A stretch of 48,848 bases of DNA from Botryobacter ruber (GTDB lineage Bacteria > Bacteroidota > Bacteroidia > Cytophagales > Hymenobacteraceae). The stretch covers positions 1-48,848 of the forward strand of contig NZ_QCZK02000007.1 of NCBI RefSeq assembly GCF_003347595.2, given 5' to 3'. Positions within the stretch are counted from its first letter, which is position 1. The number at the start of each line of letters is the position of its first letter. The notes beneath the pieces are model-generated. The model was not told where the DNA came from. It saw nothing but the letters and a program-made list of their open reading frames with translations, and did not search any database. A program made the translations under genes and the position numbers. Shown here piece after piece: positions 14,928 to 23,096 of the stretch.

Positions 14928-17789
14928 TTAACGTCCTCCTCTGTATCCTCCCGGACGATCGCCACGGTTATTTTCATCCGGAGGTGCGGCACCGGCAAAG
15001 CTGCGGATGTTGTAGGAGAAGGTCAGCATAAAGAAGCGCTGCAGCACGGTGGACTGGGTATCAACAACTGAAAAAGAAGACACATTCCGGGAGATGCTGG
15101 TGTTCTCATTCAGGAGGTCGTTTACACTCAAACTAATTTCAGCCTGCTGATTTTTAAGCAGTTTTTTGCCAATGCTCATATTCCATAAGGTAAAATTCGG
15201 ATCTACACCCCTCGCTAACCCCTGGTTAAACTGGTGCGCCAGTTCGGTGCGGTAAACCAACCCTTTCCAGATAATCCAGTTGAGGCGCACGCTCGTGTTC
15301 TGGCTGAAGTAGTTATAGTTTGTGTTCTCACCCGGAATGGTATTGCGCACGAAATTTTTACTGGCATTGGTCGAAATATTAAAATCTACCTTCTCGCTGA
15401 TATTGCTGCTCAGGTGCAGACCTACTCCAGCACTCGTCGTGCTGGCAAAGTTGATGGTATCATTAATCATGCCCGGGTTTCTGGAAAAACCTACTCCACC
15501 GTTTATGTTAACACTTGAACTGATAAAGTTAACCGGTTGCCCATAATTAAAGAATGACCGCACGTTCCAGTTACCATCCATATTAACCGGGCGGATAAGC
15601 CTGGCACCAGGCCTATCCAGCAAAAAGTTTCCTGTCTGCTGTTCGTAATTATTGAAAATAGCGCGTACTTCAGGATTGTTGGTAGGAATAGCAGGCTCTT
15701 CGCCTGGTTGCACAGTTCTGACCATGTAAACACTGTTAACTACCGCATCCTGGGTTAAAGTACCAAATACACCCATAAAAAAGTTTTTGCTTGTTTCCGG
15801 ACTGAAATTACGGAAGCGTATGGTAAACCGGTGCTGAAAATCCTGCTCCAGGTTTGGATTACCTATGCGCGGCTGCACCGGGTTCGCCAGGTTAAGCACA
15901 TCCTGCAACTGGTCTGCTGACGGCACATTGGTACTGCTGCGGTATTCCAACCTGAGGTTACGGGTATTTGTAAATTTATACTCGTACTCTGCTGATGGCA
16001 GCACACTGCCGAAACTTTGTTTTAAATCATAGTCCAGCGGGTAGGTAGCATCATTTTCAAGTGTTGCGTACTGATAGAGCGTATTTACCTGAAATCTTAC
16101 TTTATCCGTACGATACTGGTAGCTTGGCCCGATGCTATGCGCAAGATAATTGCTTTCAAATGAGTTACTAAGGTTGGCTATTGTATCGGTATACTGGCTA
16201 CCATCGGCCAGACGGTTGTAAGCAATACGGTCGTTATCATTTCGCTGGTTGCTGATGTTGTACTCCAACTGCAGGCGAGCCGTTTTGCTGTTATTTATAA
16301 ACTGGGAGTAGTTCACATTCCCGGACCAGCTGAAGCTGTTTCTATCGGTGCTAAAGTACTGGTCGCGGTATTTATTTCCATTCTGATTAACAAAACTCTT
16401 TGTATCCTCAAACTGGAATTCATCGCCATCAGCGTTATTTACATTTGTGTTGAGATTCGCAGTAAAAATGCGCCCTGACTCTCCGAAGCGGTGCGAGTAG
16501 AGAACATTGTTGTTGAAATTAAGGCTGGCATTATCAGATTTGTTCGTAATAACAGATGTACCAATAGTTTCTTCTGATGTCTCTGTTACGGTCAGTGCAT
16601 TTATTGTGCTATAATCGTTCTGCAGAGAAATGTTTGGTGTGATCAACAACCTGTTGTTCTCATTTATATTATACTGCAGCCTGAAATTTAACCGGTGGCT
16701 TTCCTCCGTGTTCAGGTTCACCCTGTTGGTTGTTTGTGTCTGGTCAATATTTAAAAAGTCCTCGAAAGAATACTGGCTGTTGTTAATTTCCCTTCTCGAA
16801 AAATTATAGCTGGCTGCCACTTCCATCTTTTTGCCCCAGTTGTCGTTGTAGTTTAAGCCGATGTTGTTCGTGTTGATGATACCGTTCGGTGAGCTACGTC
16901 CCCAGCCGCCCCGGCGACCACGCATGCCACCGCCTGGTGTTTCACCCACTGAGAAATCGAACATGTTGATGTTGTTAGTAAGCCCTGTGAAGGTAATGCG
17001 GCGGTTGTTGTTGAAGTAGTTAACGGCTGCACCTACCATGTAGCGCTCATTTGTACCGTAAGCAGCCGATGCCTTGCCAGTATAGCCTTGCCTGCGGTCA
17101 CGGCGGGTGGTGAAGTTGATGGTTTTCACGCGGTTGCCGTCGTCGAAGCCACTGAAGGCAGCCCGGTCGCTTTGCCCGTCGAAAATCTGTACGCTTTCGA
17201 TCATGTCGGAAGACAGGTTCCGCATGGCTGAATTCACATCCTCGCCCACATAGCGCTTGCCGTCGATCATTACCTGTTTGATGTCCTCGCCCTGCGCCTG
17301 AATGGTTCCATTCTGTACGGTTACGCCCGGCATCTTGGTCACGAGGTCTTCTGCGCTGGCGTCGGGGGCCGTTTTAAAGGCTTTGGCGTTGAATTGTGTG
17401 GTATCGCCTTTCTGCTCACCGAGTGGCACACGGCCCACTACCTCCACTTCCTTGATGTTTTTTGCTTCGCTTTCTAGTTGTAGTGTACCCAGGTTAAGTG
17501 CGGCATTCTGTACGCGTATGGTTTTGGTAAGCGTTGTAAAGCCAATATAATTTACTTTCAGGGTATACTCGCCCTGCGTCACCCCTTCCAGTTTGAACTT
17601 GCCATCCGGATCGGTAGCGGTGCCGGTGGTGGTGCCATCAGCCGTTTTGGTCAGCACGACACTGGCACCGGGCAGGGTAGTGTTATCCTGCTGGCTTTGC
17701 ACGGTACCGTACACCGTCTGTCGCTGCCCCTGTGCGTGAACTTGAAAAAAGCCGGCCATAAAGACCAGCAATAGTAATAAATGTTTCAT
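14928..17789 (-). CDS. TonB-dependent-receptor-like outer-membrane beta-barrel protein
   Basis: This 953-residue protein has a signal peptide (MKHLLLLLVFMAGFFQVHAQ), then a carboxypeptidase-regulatory-like domain (about residues 22-105: TVYGTVQSQQDN, LPGASVVLTK, YTLKVNYIGFTTLTK). A plug-like region follows (KAFKTAPDASAEDLVTKMPGVTV, then VMIDGKRYVGEDVNSAMRNL). The remaining 700 residues are barrel strands rich in Asn, Tyr and Phe. The C-terminal tail is Gly/Arg/Pro-rich (PGGYRGGR) and unusual. No SusD partner is adjacent, so a polysaccharide role is unproven; many such single proteins have unknown cargo. The frame extends to a TTG at 17807, but the ATG at 17789 begins the signal peptide. A hairpin terminator follows. 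Confidence 0.85.
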   Translation of the reverse strand: MKHLLLLLVFMAGFFQVHAQGQRQTVYGTVQSQQDNTTLPGASVVLTKTADGTTTGTATDPDGKFKLEGVTQGEYTLKVNYIGFTTLTKTIRVQNAALNLGTLQLESEAKNIKEVEVVGRVPLGEQKGDTTQFNAKAFKTAPDASAEDLVTKMPGVTVQNGTIQAQGEDIKQVMIDGKRYVGEDVNSAMRNLSSDMIESVQIFDGQSDRAAFSGFDDGNRVKTINFTTRRDRRQGYTGKASAAYGTNERYMVGAAVNYFNNNRRITFTGLTNNINMFDFSVGETPGGGMRGRRGGWGRSSPNGIINTNNIGLNYNDNWGKKMEVAASYNFSRREINNSQYSFEDFLNIDQTQTTNRVNLNTEESHRLNFRLQYNINENNRLLITPNISLQNDYSTINALTVTETSEETIGTSVITNKSDNASLNFNNNVLYSHRFGESGRIFTANLNTNVNNADGDEFQFEDTKSFVNQNGNKYRDQYFSTDRNSFSWSGNVNYSQFINNSKTARLQLEYNISNQRNDNDRIAYNRLADGSQYTDTIANLSNSFESNYLAHSIGPSYQYRTDKVRFQVNTLYQYATLENDATYPLDYDLKQSFGSVLPSAEYEYKFTNTRNLRLEYRSSTNVPSADQLQDVLNLANPVQPRIGNPNLEQDFQHRFTIRFRNFSPETSKNFFMGVFGTLTQDAVVNSVYMVRTVQPGEEPAIPTNNPEVRAIFNNYEQQTGNFLLDRPGARLIRPVNMDGNWNVRSFFNYGQPVNFISSSVNINGGVGFSRNPGMINDTINFASTTSAGVGLHLSSNISEKVDFNISTNASKNFVRNTIPGENTNYNYFSQNTSVRLNWIIWKGLVYRTELAHQFNQGLARGVDPNFTLWNMSIGKKLLKNQQAEISLSVNDLLNENTSISRNVSSFSVVDTQSTVLQRFFMLTFSYNIRSFAGAAPPDENNRGDRPGGYRGGR

Positions 17790-18187
17790 TCCGGGTATAA
17801 ATAACAATTGCCAAATTTCGAAGTTTTAGACATTTGTTCTGCCCGATAGTTTAACTAATGTCGTTGTTTTTTTTCACCTGTCCCGGCAGGCTCTACTTTA
17901 CTTTACAACCGGTTGTTAGCACATCAACAGATAATCTACTTATAAATAGCCGCTTGTTTTACATCGCATTAAATTATTAACGACAAGTCTTTGAACTAAC
18001 AACACCAAATAAATTTAAAGTAACTTCCATTTCAGAAAACCCTTTTAGCTGACCTAAGTGCAGTTCGCCCACAATATCCCGATAAGATGACCAAAGTGGG
18101 AGTAGTTTTGGGGAACTGTGTAAATACGATTTGGTATTAATACAGGAGCAGTGGCTATGGTGGCAGGAGCAGCAAACTTTTAGACAC
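17790..18187. other. Intergenic region between the receptor and the glycoside cluster
   Basis: About 400 bases without a gene. The right end holds one minus-oriented GCCACCA-core repeat (18143-18181). The left part is AT-rich and should contain the promoter of the receptor gene, though no exact TAnnTTTG box was found. Confidence 0.5.
18143..18181 (-). repeat. GCCACCA-core intergenic repeat, minus orientation
   Basis: Read on the minus strand it begins AAAAGTTTGCTGC, continues CTCCTGCCACCATAGCC and ends ACTGCTCCTG. The leading AAAAGTT word recurs in the copies at 22912 and 30639. It directly follows the terminator of the methyltransferase gene. Confidence 0.75.
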
Positions 18188-18219
18188 AAAAAAGCCTGCT
18201 GTTTTCAGATACAGCAGGC
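18188..18219 (-). terminator. Terminator at the end of the glycoside cluster
   Basis: A 9-bp GC-rich stem (18194-18202 with 18211-18219) is followed on the minus strand by TTTTTT. It lies 25 bases past the methyltransferase stop codon and marks the 3' end of the ten-gene minus-strand cluster. Confidence 0.85.
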
Positions 18220-18243
18220 CAGGAAGCAGAGGAATGCTTTCTG

Positions 18244-19074
18244 TTATTTATTTCCGGCAGGAGCAGTGGTCATGTATTCGTTTTTAGCGGCGACTTTTTC
18301 CTTTACAGCCTCATCCCACTCCAGGCCAACCGCCGACAAGTACTCCGACTGGTTCCACTGGTTATTTTTGCGCAACTGTTCGTCTATTTTGCAAATATAA
18401 AGCTCATGGCCCGGACGCTGGGTGACGGTAAAGCCGCAGGAACGGAGCATGGCTTTGATGGCAGCATGATTGGGCGCCCACCAGTTCGTTATATCGCCCG
18501 CCATTTTCTTTTCGATGAAAGCCATCTTCGGCCACCTTGGCTCCAGCATCCGCTGCCGGTCGTTTATGCCAAAATCGTCCGGGGTTTCCGCAGCTTCTTC
18601 GCCCGGCATGGTCAGGGTCTGGAACACCATTAAGTTTGTTGCCTTCTGCGCCAGGATGTCGAGGGAGAGCAGTGGGTAGCGTAGGTGGTACAGTACACCC
18701 ATATACCAGATTAAATCAAACGTGCGGTCGAGGCGGGCTACGTCGTACACCTGCAGCTGCTTCAGTTCAATTTTATCTTCGAGCCCGAACTGCTGCGCCA
18801 CCCAGGCCGCCTGCTTCAGGTAATGCGGATCAACATCTATTCCCAGCACCTGCGCCCCCCGCTTCGCCAGCTCGATGGAGTAAAAGCCGGCGTTGCAGCC
18901 AATGTCCAGCACGTTCCAGCCCGTTAAATCTGCGGGAATATAAGCCTCCAGTTCTTTCCACTTGAAGGCGGGAAAATCGCCCAGGAAGTGAGTGGGTGCC
19001 GTTTGTTCGCCAGTTGGCAGGTGGATGTTGTGGAACCAGGGACCTAGCTGTTCGATTTCCTGCTGTATGTTCAT
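18244..19074 (-). CDS. SAM-dependent methyltransferase, CmoB/DUF1698-like (glycosyltransferase-associated type)
   Basis: The 276-residue protein has a class I methyltransferase fold: NVLDIGCNAGFYS (motif I, residues 54-66), GIDVDPHYLKQA (motif II acidic residue), and WYMGVLYHLRYPL (residues 123-135), which closely recalls MGVLYHRRSPL of the tRNA-modifying enzyme CmoB. The first 30 residues (GPWFHNIHLPTGEQT) fit a CmoB-like family found beside glycosyltransferases (I believe TIGR04290), so a sugar or lipid acceptor is more likely than tRNA. The frame runs on to 19209, but those extra 45 codons are translated from an inverted repeat; the ATG at 19074 is the real start. It is the last gene of the cluster. 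Confidence 0.85.
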   Translation of the reverse strand: MNIQQEIEQLGPWFHNIHLPTGEQTAPTHFLGDFPAFKWKELEAYIPADLTGWNVLDIGCNAGFYSIELAKRGAQVLGIDVDPHYLKQAAWVAQQFGLEDKIELKQLQVYDVARLDRTFDLIWYMGVLYHLRYPLLSLDILAQKATNLMVFQTLTMPGEEAAETPDDFGINDRQRMLEPRWPKMAFIEKKMAGDITNWWAPNHAAIKAMLRSCGFTVTQRPGHELYICKIDEQLRKNNQWNQSEYLSAVGLEWDEAVKEKVAAKNEYMTTAPAGNK

Positions 19075-19110
19075 GTTGTTTGGGTTAAGCGGTATTACAA
19101 ATTGTGAAGA

Positions 19111-19236
19111 AAGTCCCCCTTTGAAGGGGGTAAGGGGGATGTTGAACGACCTGAGGAAAATAAAAGACAGGTCTGTACATCGAAAGCTTTTATGCGCAGG
19201 TGTAAACATCCCCCTACCCCCTTCAAAGGGGGACTT
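19111..19236. repeat. 126-bp inverted-repeat element (MITE/REP-like)
   Basis: Arms 19111-19143 and 19205-19236 are complementary with a single one-base indel. Each arm itself holds a palindrome, CCCCCTTTGAAGGGGG. The 61-base centre is not repeated. It lies between the methyltransferase and the next glycosyltransferase. Palindromes of this kind are common between genes in Bacteroidota. Confidence 0.9.
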
Positions 19237-19252
19237 TTACATATTTTATCTT

Positions 19253-20329
19253 CTACTCCTTTACCGCCAGCGACATGAGATTTCTGGCATAGTTTACCAG
19301 TTCCTGTGCCCGGTGGGCAGCCGTATGCTGTGTCAGCACCTTCTGCCGGGCGCGCTCGCCTATTACTTTCCGTTCCTTCTCGCTCATTTCCCGCAGGTAC
19401 TGGAGGGTGTCTGCTGCCGAGTAGGCTACCAGTATTTCGCTGCCTATGGTAAAAACGGTATCCAGCCCATCCCAGTAGTCGGAGATGATGGGTGTACCGC
19501 AGGCGGCTGCTTCGAAGAGGCGGACGCTGGGCGAGTAACCGGCTTTGATCATGTCGGCACGGGTGATGTTTTGCGTGAAGCGCTGGCTGTTGTAGAACTT
19601 CCGGTGCTCCGCCGGTGGCAGGTGGTGGATGTACTGCGTATTGGCAGGCCAGTGCACCGTTTCCGGGTACTGCGGACCGGCTACTACAAATTTACCTTCG
19701 GGCCAGATGCGGGCTGCATCCAGCATCAGCTTCTCCAGTGGCGGCTGCCGGTCTTCGGAGTAGGTGCCGAGGTAGCCCAGGTCCCATTGTATTACCTGCC
19801 GTTCCGGGAAATAGAGGTCGGGGTCGAAGGAGCAGTACAGCGCGCGTGCCATAGGCGAGCCATACTTCTGCTCCAGCAGGTCCAGTGTCGGGCCGCCGGT
19901 AAAGGAGAGGTACAGGTCGTATTGCGGGATGAGGCGCGGGTGCAGGTATTCAAAATCCTGCCGCTCCAGTTTGGCCAGCGTTACGGGCGTGTCGATATCG
20001 TAAAAGGCTTTGATGCCCCGGGCTGTCTGCACCACCCACTCTCCCACCTGCACCCCTTCGGGCACATAGGAGCCTACGATCACCAGGTCCGCTTCGCGCA
20101 CCTGTTCGGTGAAACGCTGCTTCAGGTCATCCAGCGATTGGTACAGTTCTGTCTGGCAGTACTCCGGGTTGGGCAGGTCGCGGCTGCTGGCGTACCAGGG
20201 CACATCCCTTTCCAGGAAGAGTACCTCATGCTTCAGGTTGTTCAGTTCACGCACCAGTCCCCGGAAGGTAGTGGCGTGGCCGTTACCCCAACTGGAGGTG
20301 ATGGATAATCCTAAAATAACGATGTTCAT
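19253..20329 (-). CDS. CgeB-like glycosyltransferase, paralogue 1
   Basis: The 358-residue GT-B-type protein has an N-terminal domain starting MNIVILGLSITSSWGNGHAT followed by FRGLVREL, and a C-terminal Glyco_trans_1_2-like domain with YSPSVRLFEAAACGTPIISDYWDGLDTVF (about residues 265-293) and HTAAHRAQELVNYA near the end. This is the donor-binding half of the CgeB/GT4-like superfamily. It is one of three consecutive related genes that share the W-x-NG-x-A...RG..R.L start and the FEAAACG motif. It should transfer a sugar from a nucleotide or lipid donor in the cytosol; acceptor unknown. Confidence 0.87.
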   Translation of the reverse strand: MNIVILGLSITSSWGNGHATTFRGLVRELNNLKHEVLFLERDVPWYASSRDLPNPEYCQTELYQSLDDLKQRFTEQVREADLVIVGSYVPEGVQVGEWVVQTARGIKAFYDIDTPVTLAKLERQDFEYLHPRLIPQYDLYLSFTGGPTLDLLEQKYGSPMARALYCSFDPDLYFPERQVIQWDLGYLGTYSEDRQPPLEKLMLDAARIWPEGKFVVAGPQYPETVHWPANTQYIHHLPPAEHRKFYNSQRFTQNITRADMIKAGYSPSVRLFEAAACGTPIISDYWDGLDTVFTIGSEILVAYSAADTLQYLREMSEKERKVIGERARQKVLTQHTAAHRAQELVNYARNLMSLAVKE

Positions 20330-20422
20330 ACTGATTTTCTTCTTGATTCATGTATGCTGTCCCGGACACGGATGTCCTTTTCAGAAGGCTTTCGGACGAA
20401 AATGTTCGAAAGAAAATTTCTG

Positions 20423-20564
20423 CCGCAAGTTTAGCGCAGCGTAACTTGTGGCTTATCATGAAAGGAAGTTTTCAACTTCCGTAAACTATCAGCTTTCATA
20501 AGCACGTAAGTTGAAAACTTGCCTCATGTTACCCCACAAGTTACGGCTGCGCCTAAACTTGCGG
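20423..20564. repeat. REP/MITE-like nested inverted repeat
   Basis: Outer arms 20423-20451 and 20534-20564 are complementary except for two one-base indels (words CCGCAAGTTTAG and GTAACTTGTGG). Inside them AAGTTTTCAACTT and its complement AAGTTGAAAACTT form a second inverted pair. The element fills the 248-base gap between two glycosyltransferase genes. Its style resembles REP sequences mobilised by IS200-like Rep transposases, but no transposase is in the window. Confidence 0.88.
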
Positions 20565-20577
20565 GAGGTGTACAATT

Positions 20578-21684
20578 TTATGCAAGAGCCTTGTCTTCCT
20601 GCTTTACCTTCGCATAGAGCAATTGCTCCAGCTGCTCTGCCCGGTGGTTGTAGGTATGCTCCGACAGCACCTTTTTATAAGCAGCCTCTCCGATACGCTT
20701 CGCTTCTTCTTCCGTCAGATTTGCCATGATGTTGGCTACCTCGTCGCCGTTTTTCGCGACCAGTATTTCCTTACCCGGATCGAAGAAGAAATCAATGCCT
20801 TCCCAGAAATCGGTAATGATACAAGCGCCTGCGCCGGCTGCTTCGAACACGCGGGTGGCGGGCGAGAAACCGTAGCGGGCCATGCTCTCGCGACTGATGT
20901 TCAGCACGGCTTTGGGTGTGCAGTTGAAGGCGTTGTGGTCTTTGGTGTACACGTGGCCTACGTACTTCACGTTAGGAGTCATCGGTTTATCGCCCCAGCC
21001 GCTCCCGCCGATGATGAATGTTTTATCCGGCGTGGCCGCAGCCGGTTTCAGGAAAAATTCTTCCACACGGGATTCACGATCCGGCAGGCGGTTGCCCAGG
21101 AATGCCAGATCGCAGGCAAAACGCTCTTCAGGAGGAACAGGGAAATGGGTGGCAGTGTCGAGGGCGTTGTAGACGGGCACGCATTTTTTTGCGCCCAGTG
21201 CCTCGTACGCGTCTATCACAGGTTGCCCGCCGCCGTAGGTCAGCACCATATCATATTGCGGGATGAGTTGGTGAAACTGGTCCTGCGGGTTGTGGTGTAC
21301 CCGGTCTAAGGTGGCGGGCGCATCTACATCCCAGAACACCACCAGCCTGTCGTCTGTCTGTAGCTTGAGTACTTCGCGCTCCAGCAGTTCGTCGAAAACG
21401 CCTACGCCGCTGGCTTTAACTACCATGTCAGCTTCGGCAGCCTGCGCCAGGCAGCGGTGCACGGCTTCTTCTGTGGCTTCGTAGACCACCACCGTTGCCC
21501 AGTCCGGATCTGGCATGTCGCGATTCTGCTGGCGGTCGTAGGCATCGGGTTCGTAAAACGTAACTTGGTGCCCCCGTTCGTGCAGCGCCCGCACGATGCC
21601 ACGGTAATAAGTAGCGGCCCCGTTCCAGTAAGCCGACACAAGGCTGGAGCCAAAGAAGGCAACCTTCAGTTTTTTCGTCTTCAT
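20578..21684 (-). CDS. CgeB-like glycosyltransferase, paralogue 2
   Basis: This 368-residue protein starts KLKVAFFGSSLVSAYWNGAA, then YYRGIVRALHERGHQVTFYEPD, and has the C-terminal donor-site motif YGFSPATRVFEAAGAGACIITDFW with HTYNHRAEQLEQLL at the end. Both halves match the neighbours at 19253 and 21681, so the three arose by tandem duplication or belong to one subfamily. Its ATG overlaps the stop codon of the upstream paralogue by four bases (ATGA), implying translational coupling. Donor and acceptor are unknown. Confidence 0.87.
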   Translation of the reverse strand: MKTKKLKVAFFGSSLVSAYWNGAATYYRGIVRALHERGHQVTFYEPDAYDRQQNRDMPDPDWATVVVYEATEEAVHRCLAQAAEADMVVKASGVGVFDELLEREVLKLQTDDRLVVFWDVDAPATLDRVHHNPQDQFHQLIPQYDMVLTYGGGQPVIDAYEALGAKKCVPVYNALDTATHFPVPPEERFACDLAFLGNRLPDRESRVEEFFLKPAAATPDKTFIIGGSGWGDKPMTPNVKYVGHVYTKDHNAFNCTPKAVLNISRESMARYGFSPATRVFEAAGAGACIITDFWEGIDFFFDPGKEILVAKNGDEVANIMANLTEEEAKRIGEAAYKKVLSEHTYNHRAEQLEQLLYAKVKQEDKALA

Positions 21685-22808
21685 GCAATAGCGGTTTCTT
21701 TTGGGGTTATTGTAGATGTTTCGATGCCCAGTTCCCGGCAGATACTTTCCAGCTCGTCCACGCGGTGGGCACAGGTATGGCGGCTGCGGATGGTGTGTAA
21801 CCCGTTCTGCGCCAGCTCCGCTGCTTTTTCTGCGTCAGTTAGCACCAACTGCAGCTGCTGCTTCATTTCTTCGCCGGTTCTGGCAACCAGGAAGTCTTTG
21901 CCTGGCGTGAATAAACCTTCGGCATCGTCCCAGGGCGAGGAGATGAGCGGAATCCCGCAAGCCATGGCCTCGAAGGGGCGGATGGTCGGGATGCCCGGCA
22001 GTGCCTCCACATACGGCCGCCGCGGCACGTGCACCGTTACTTTGTATTTGGCAAATTCTTCGGCTGCTTTGTAGTTGGGCAGCCAGCCGCCGTACTCAAT
22101 ACCGGCATCGGCTAAGGCTTTGCGCGCATGCTCCGGATAACGCACTCCATAGATTTTAGCTTTCAGCCCCAGTTCCTTCACGGGGTTTATCAAAAACTCA
22201 TGCAGCTCGGCTGTTCGCTCTTCGTCGCCCCAGTTACCGATCCAGACCAGGTCGCCTGCCAGTTCTTTGCTTTCGTGCGGGTAAAACACGTTGGCATCGG
22301 CGGCTTCGTGCCAGGTCCAGGCGCGGGAGGTCCAGCCTTCCTGCAGGTACAGGTCGCGGATAACTTTGCCGAAAGCCAGTACGCCGTCGTAGTGTGTGAG
22401 GTCGTAATTGGCCATGCTTTTGCGTTCGGTTACCGCCCGGTGGTGCGTGTCGTGGAACAGCAGTTTGTAGTTGCTTTTGGCCCGGTGCTCCCCTACCCGC
22501 TTCACCAGCTCATGCTCACTCCACTCGTGCACAATCACCAGGTCCGAATCCCGCAGCACGTCATCCAGGTCCAGCGAATCGAGTGTGTAGAAATTTGTGC
22601 TGATGCCGGGATAGTACTGCTGCAGTTCGTCCAGCTTTTCTTTTCCGTAGCCTTCGATGAGGTTCTGCAGGCTCCAGCCGTTTTCGGGCTCATATACGCG
22701 TACCTTGTGCCCCCGCTCCTGCAGTTCCCGCACAATACCCCGCAAAAAATGGGCATTGCCGTGGTTCCAGTCTGAGAGGATGGAGTGGTAGAAGAGGGTG
22801 ATGTTCAT
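21681..22808 (-). CDS. CgeB-like glycosyltransferase, paralogue 3
   Basis: The 375-residue protein begins MNITLFYHSILSDWNHGNAH, then FLRGIVRELQERGHKVRVYEPE, the same N-terminal pattern as the two following genes. It ends with PTIRPFEAMACGIPLISSPWDDAEGLF and HTCAHRVDELESICRELG. It is more diverged from paralogues 1 and 2 in the middle. Together with paralogue 2 it forms an overlapping pair. It is a predicted cytosolic or membrane-associated GT-B enzyme. Confidence 0.86.
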   Translation of the reverse strand: MNITLFYHSILSDWNHGNAHFLRGIVRELQERGHKVRVYEPENGWSLQNLIEGYGKEKLDELQQYYPGISTNFYTLDSLDLDDVLRDSDLVIVHEWSEHELVKRVGEHRAKSNYKLLFHDTHHRAVTERKSMANYDLTHYDGVLAFGKVIRDLYLQEGWTSRAWTWHEAADANVFYPHESKELAGDLVWIGNWGDEERTAELHEFLINPVKELGLKAKIYGVRYPEHARKALADAGIEYGGWLPNYKAAEEFAKYKVTVHVPRRPYVEALPGIPTIRPFEAMACGIPLISSPWDDAEGLFTPGKDFLVARTGEEMKQQLQLVLTDAEKAAELAQNGLHTIRSRHTCAHRVDELESICRELGIETSTITPKETAIA

Positions 22809-22911
22809 AGGTTGATTTGCTGATTTTTTAATGTGTTAATGTGCTATTTGTCTGAACCGCTGATTTTTGTGATTTGATTGATGACTATGAATTTCTGCCG
22901 GAACAAGTTTA

Positions 22912-22950
22912 CAGGAGCAGAGGCAGTGGTGGCAGGAGCAGAAAAGTTTT
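22912..22950 (-). repeat. GCCACCA-core intergenic repeat, minus orientation
   Basis: On the minus strand it reads AAAACTTTTCTGCTCC, TGCCACCACTGCC and TCTGCTCCTG. It lies in the 280-base gap between paralogue 3 and the GT4 gene, inside the cluster. Confidence 0.75.
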
Positions 22951-22976
22951 GCTACCTTCTCTAACTCCCAGAAACG

Positions 22977-23002
22977 CTCGCAGGTCTAAAAGACGCTGCG
23001 AG
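22977..23002. repeat. Small interrupted hairpin
   Basis: CTCGCAG at 22977 pairs with CTGCGAG at the right end (22996-23002), and GTCT/AGAC pair inside around an AAA loop. It is a separate palindromic element between the repeat at 22912 and the octamer array at 23017. It could act as a hairpin in the transcript. Confidence 0.6.
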
Positions 23003-23016
23003 GTCAGGATAACCAC

Positions 23017-23096
23017 TAAACTTTCTACCTCTCTACCTCTCTACCTCTCTACCTCTCTAACTCCTAAACTCCCAAACTCCTAAACTTTCTAACTCA
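23017..23096. repeat. Octamer tandem array overlapping the GT4 stop codon
   Basis: Ten 8-bp units run without interruption: four are exactly CTACCTCT (23025-23056), flanked by degenerate units such as TAAACTCC, CAAACTCC and TAAACTTT. The last unit (23089-23096) contains the TAG stop codon of the GT4 gene on the minus strand. Copy number in such arrays is often variable. Confidence 0.85.

Noticed and set aside
14928..17789. SusC/SusD polysaccharide-utilisation locus
   Set aside because: No SusD-like lipoprotein, glycoside hydrolase or regulator is adjacent to either receptor, so a PUL cannot be supported.
19012..20308. Long plus-strand frame of over 430 codons
   Set aside because: It runs antisense over a clear glycosyltransferase and the inverted repeat, has no recognisable domains, and uses the complementary frame of a coding strand.
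23017..23096. Possible CRISPR array
   Set aside because: The units are 8 bp with no spacers and no cas genes are present; it is a simple tandem repeat.
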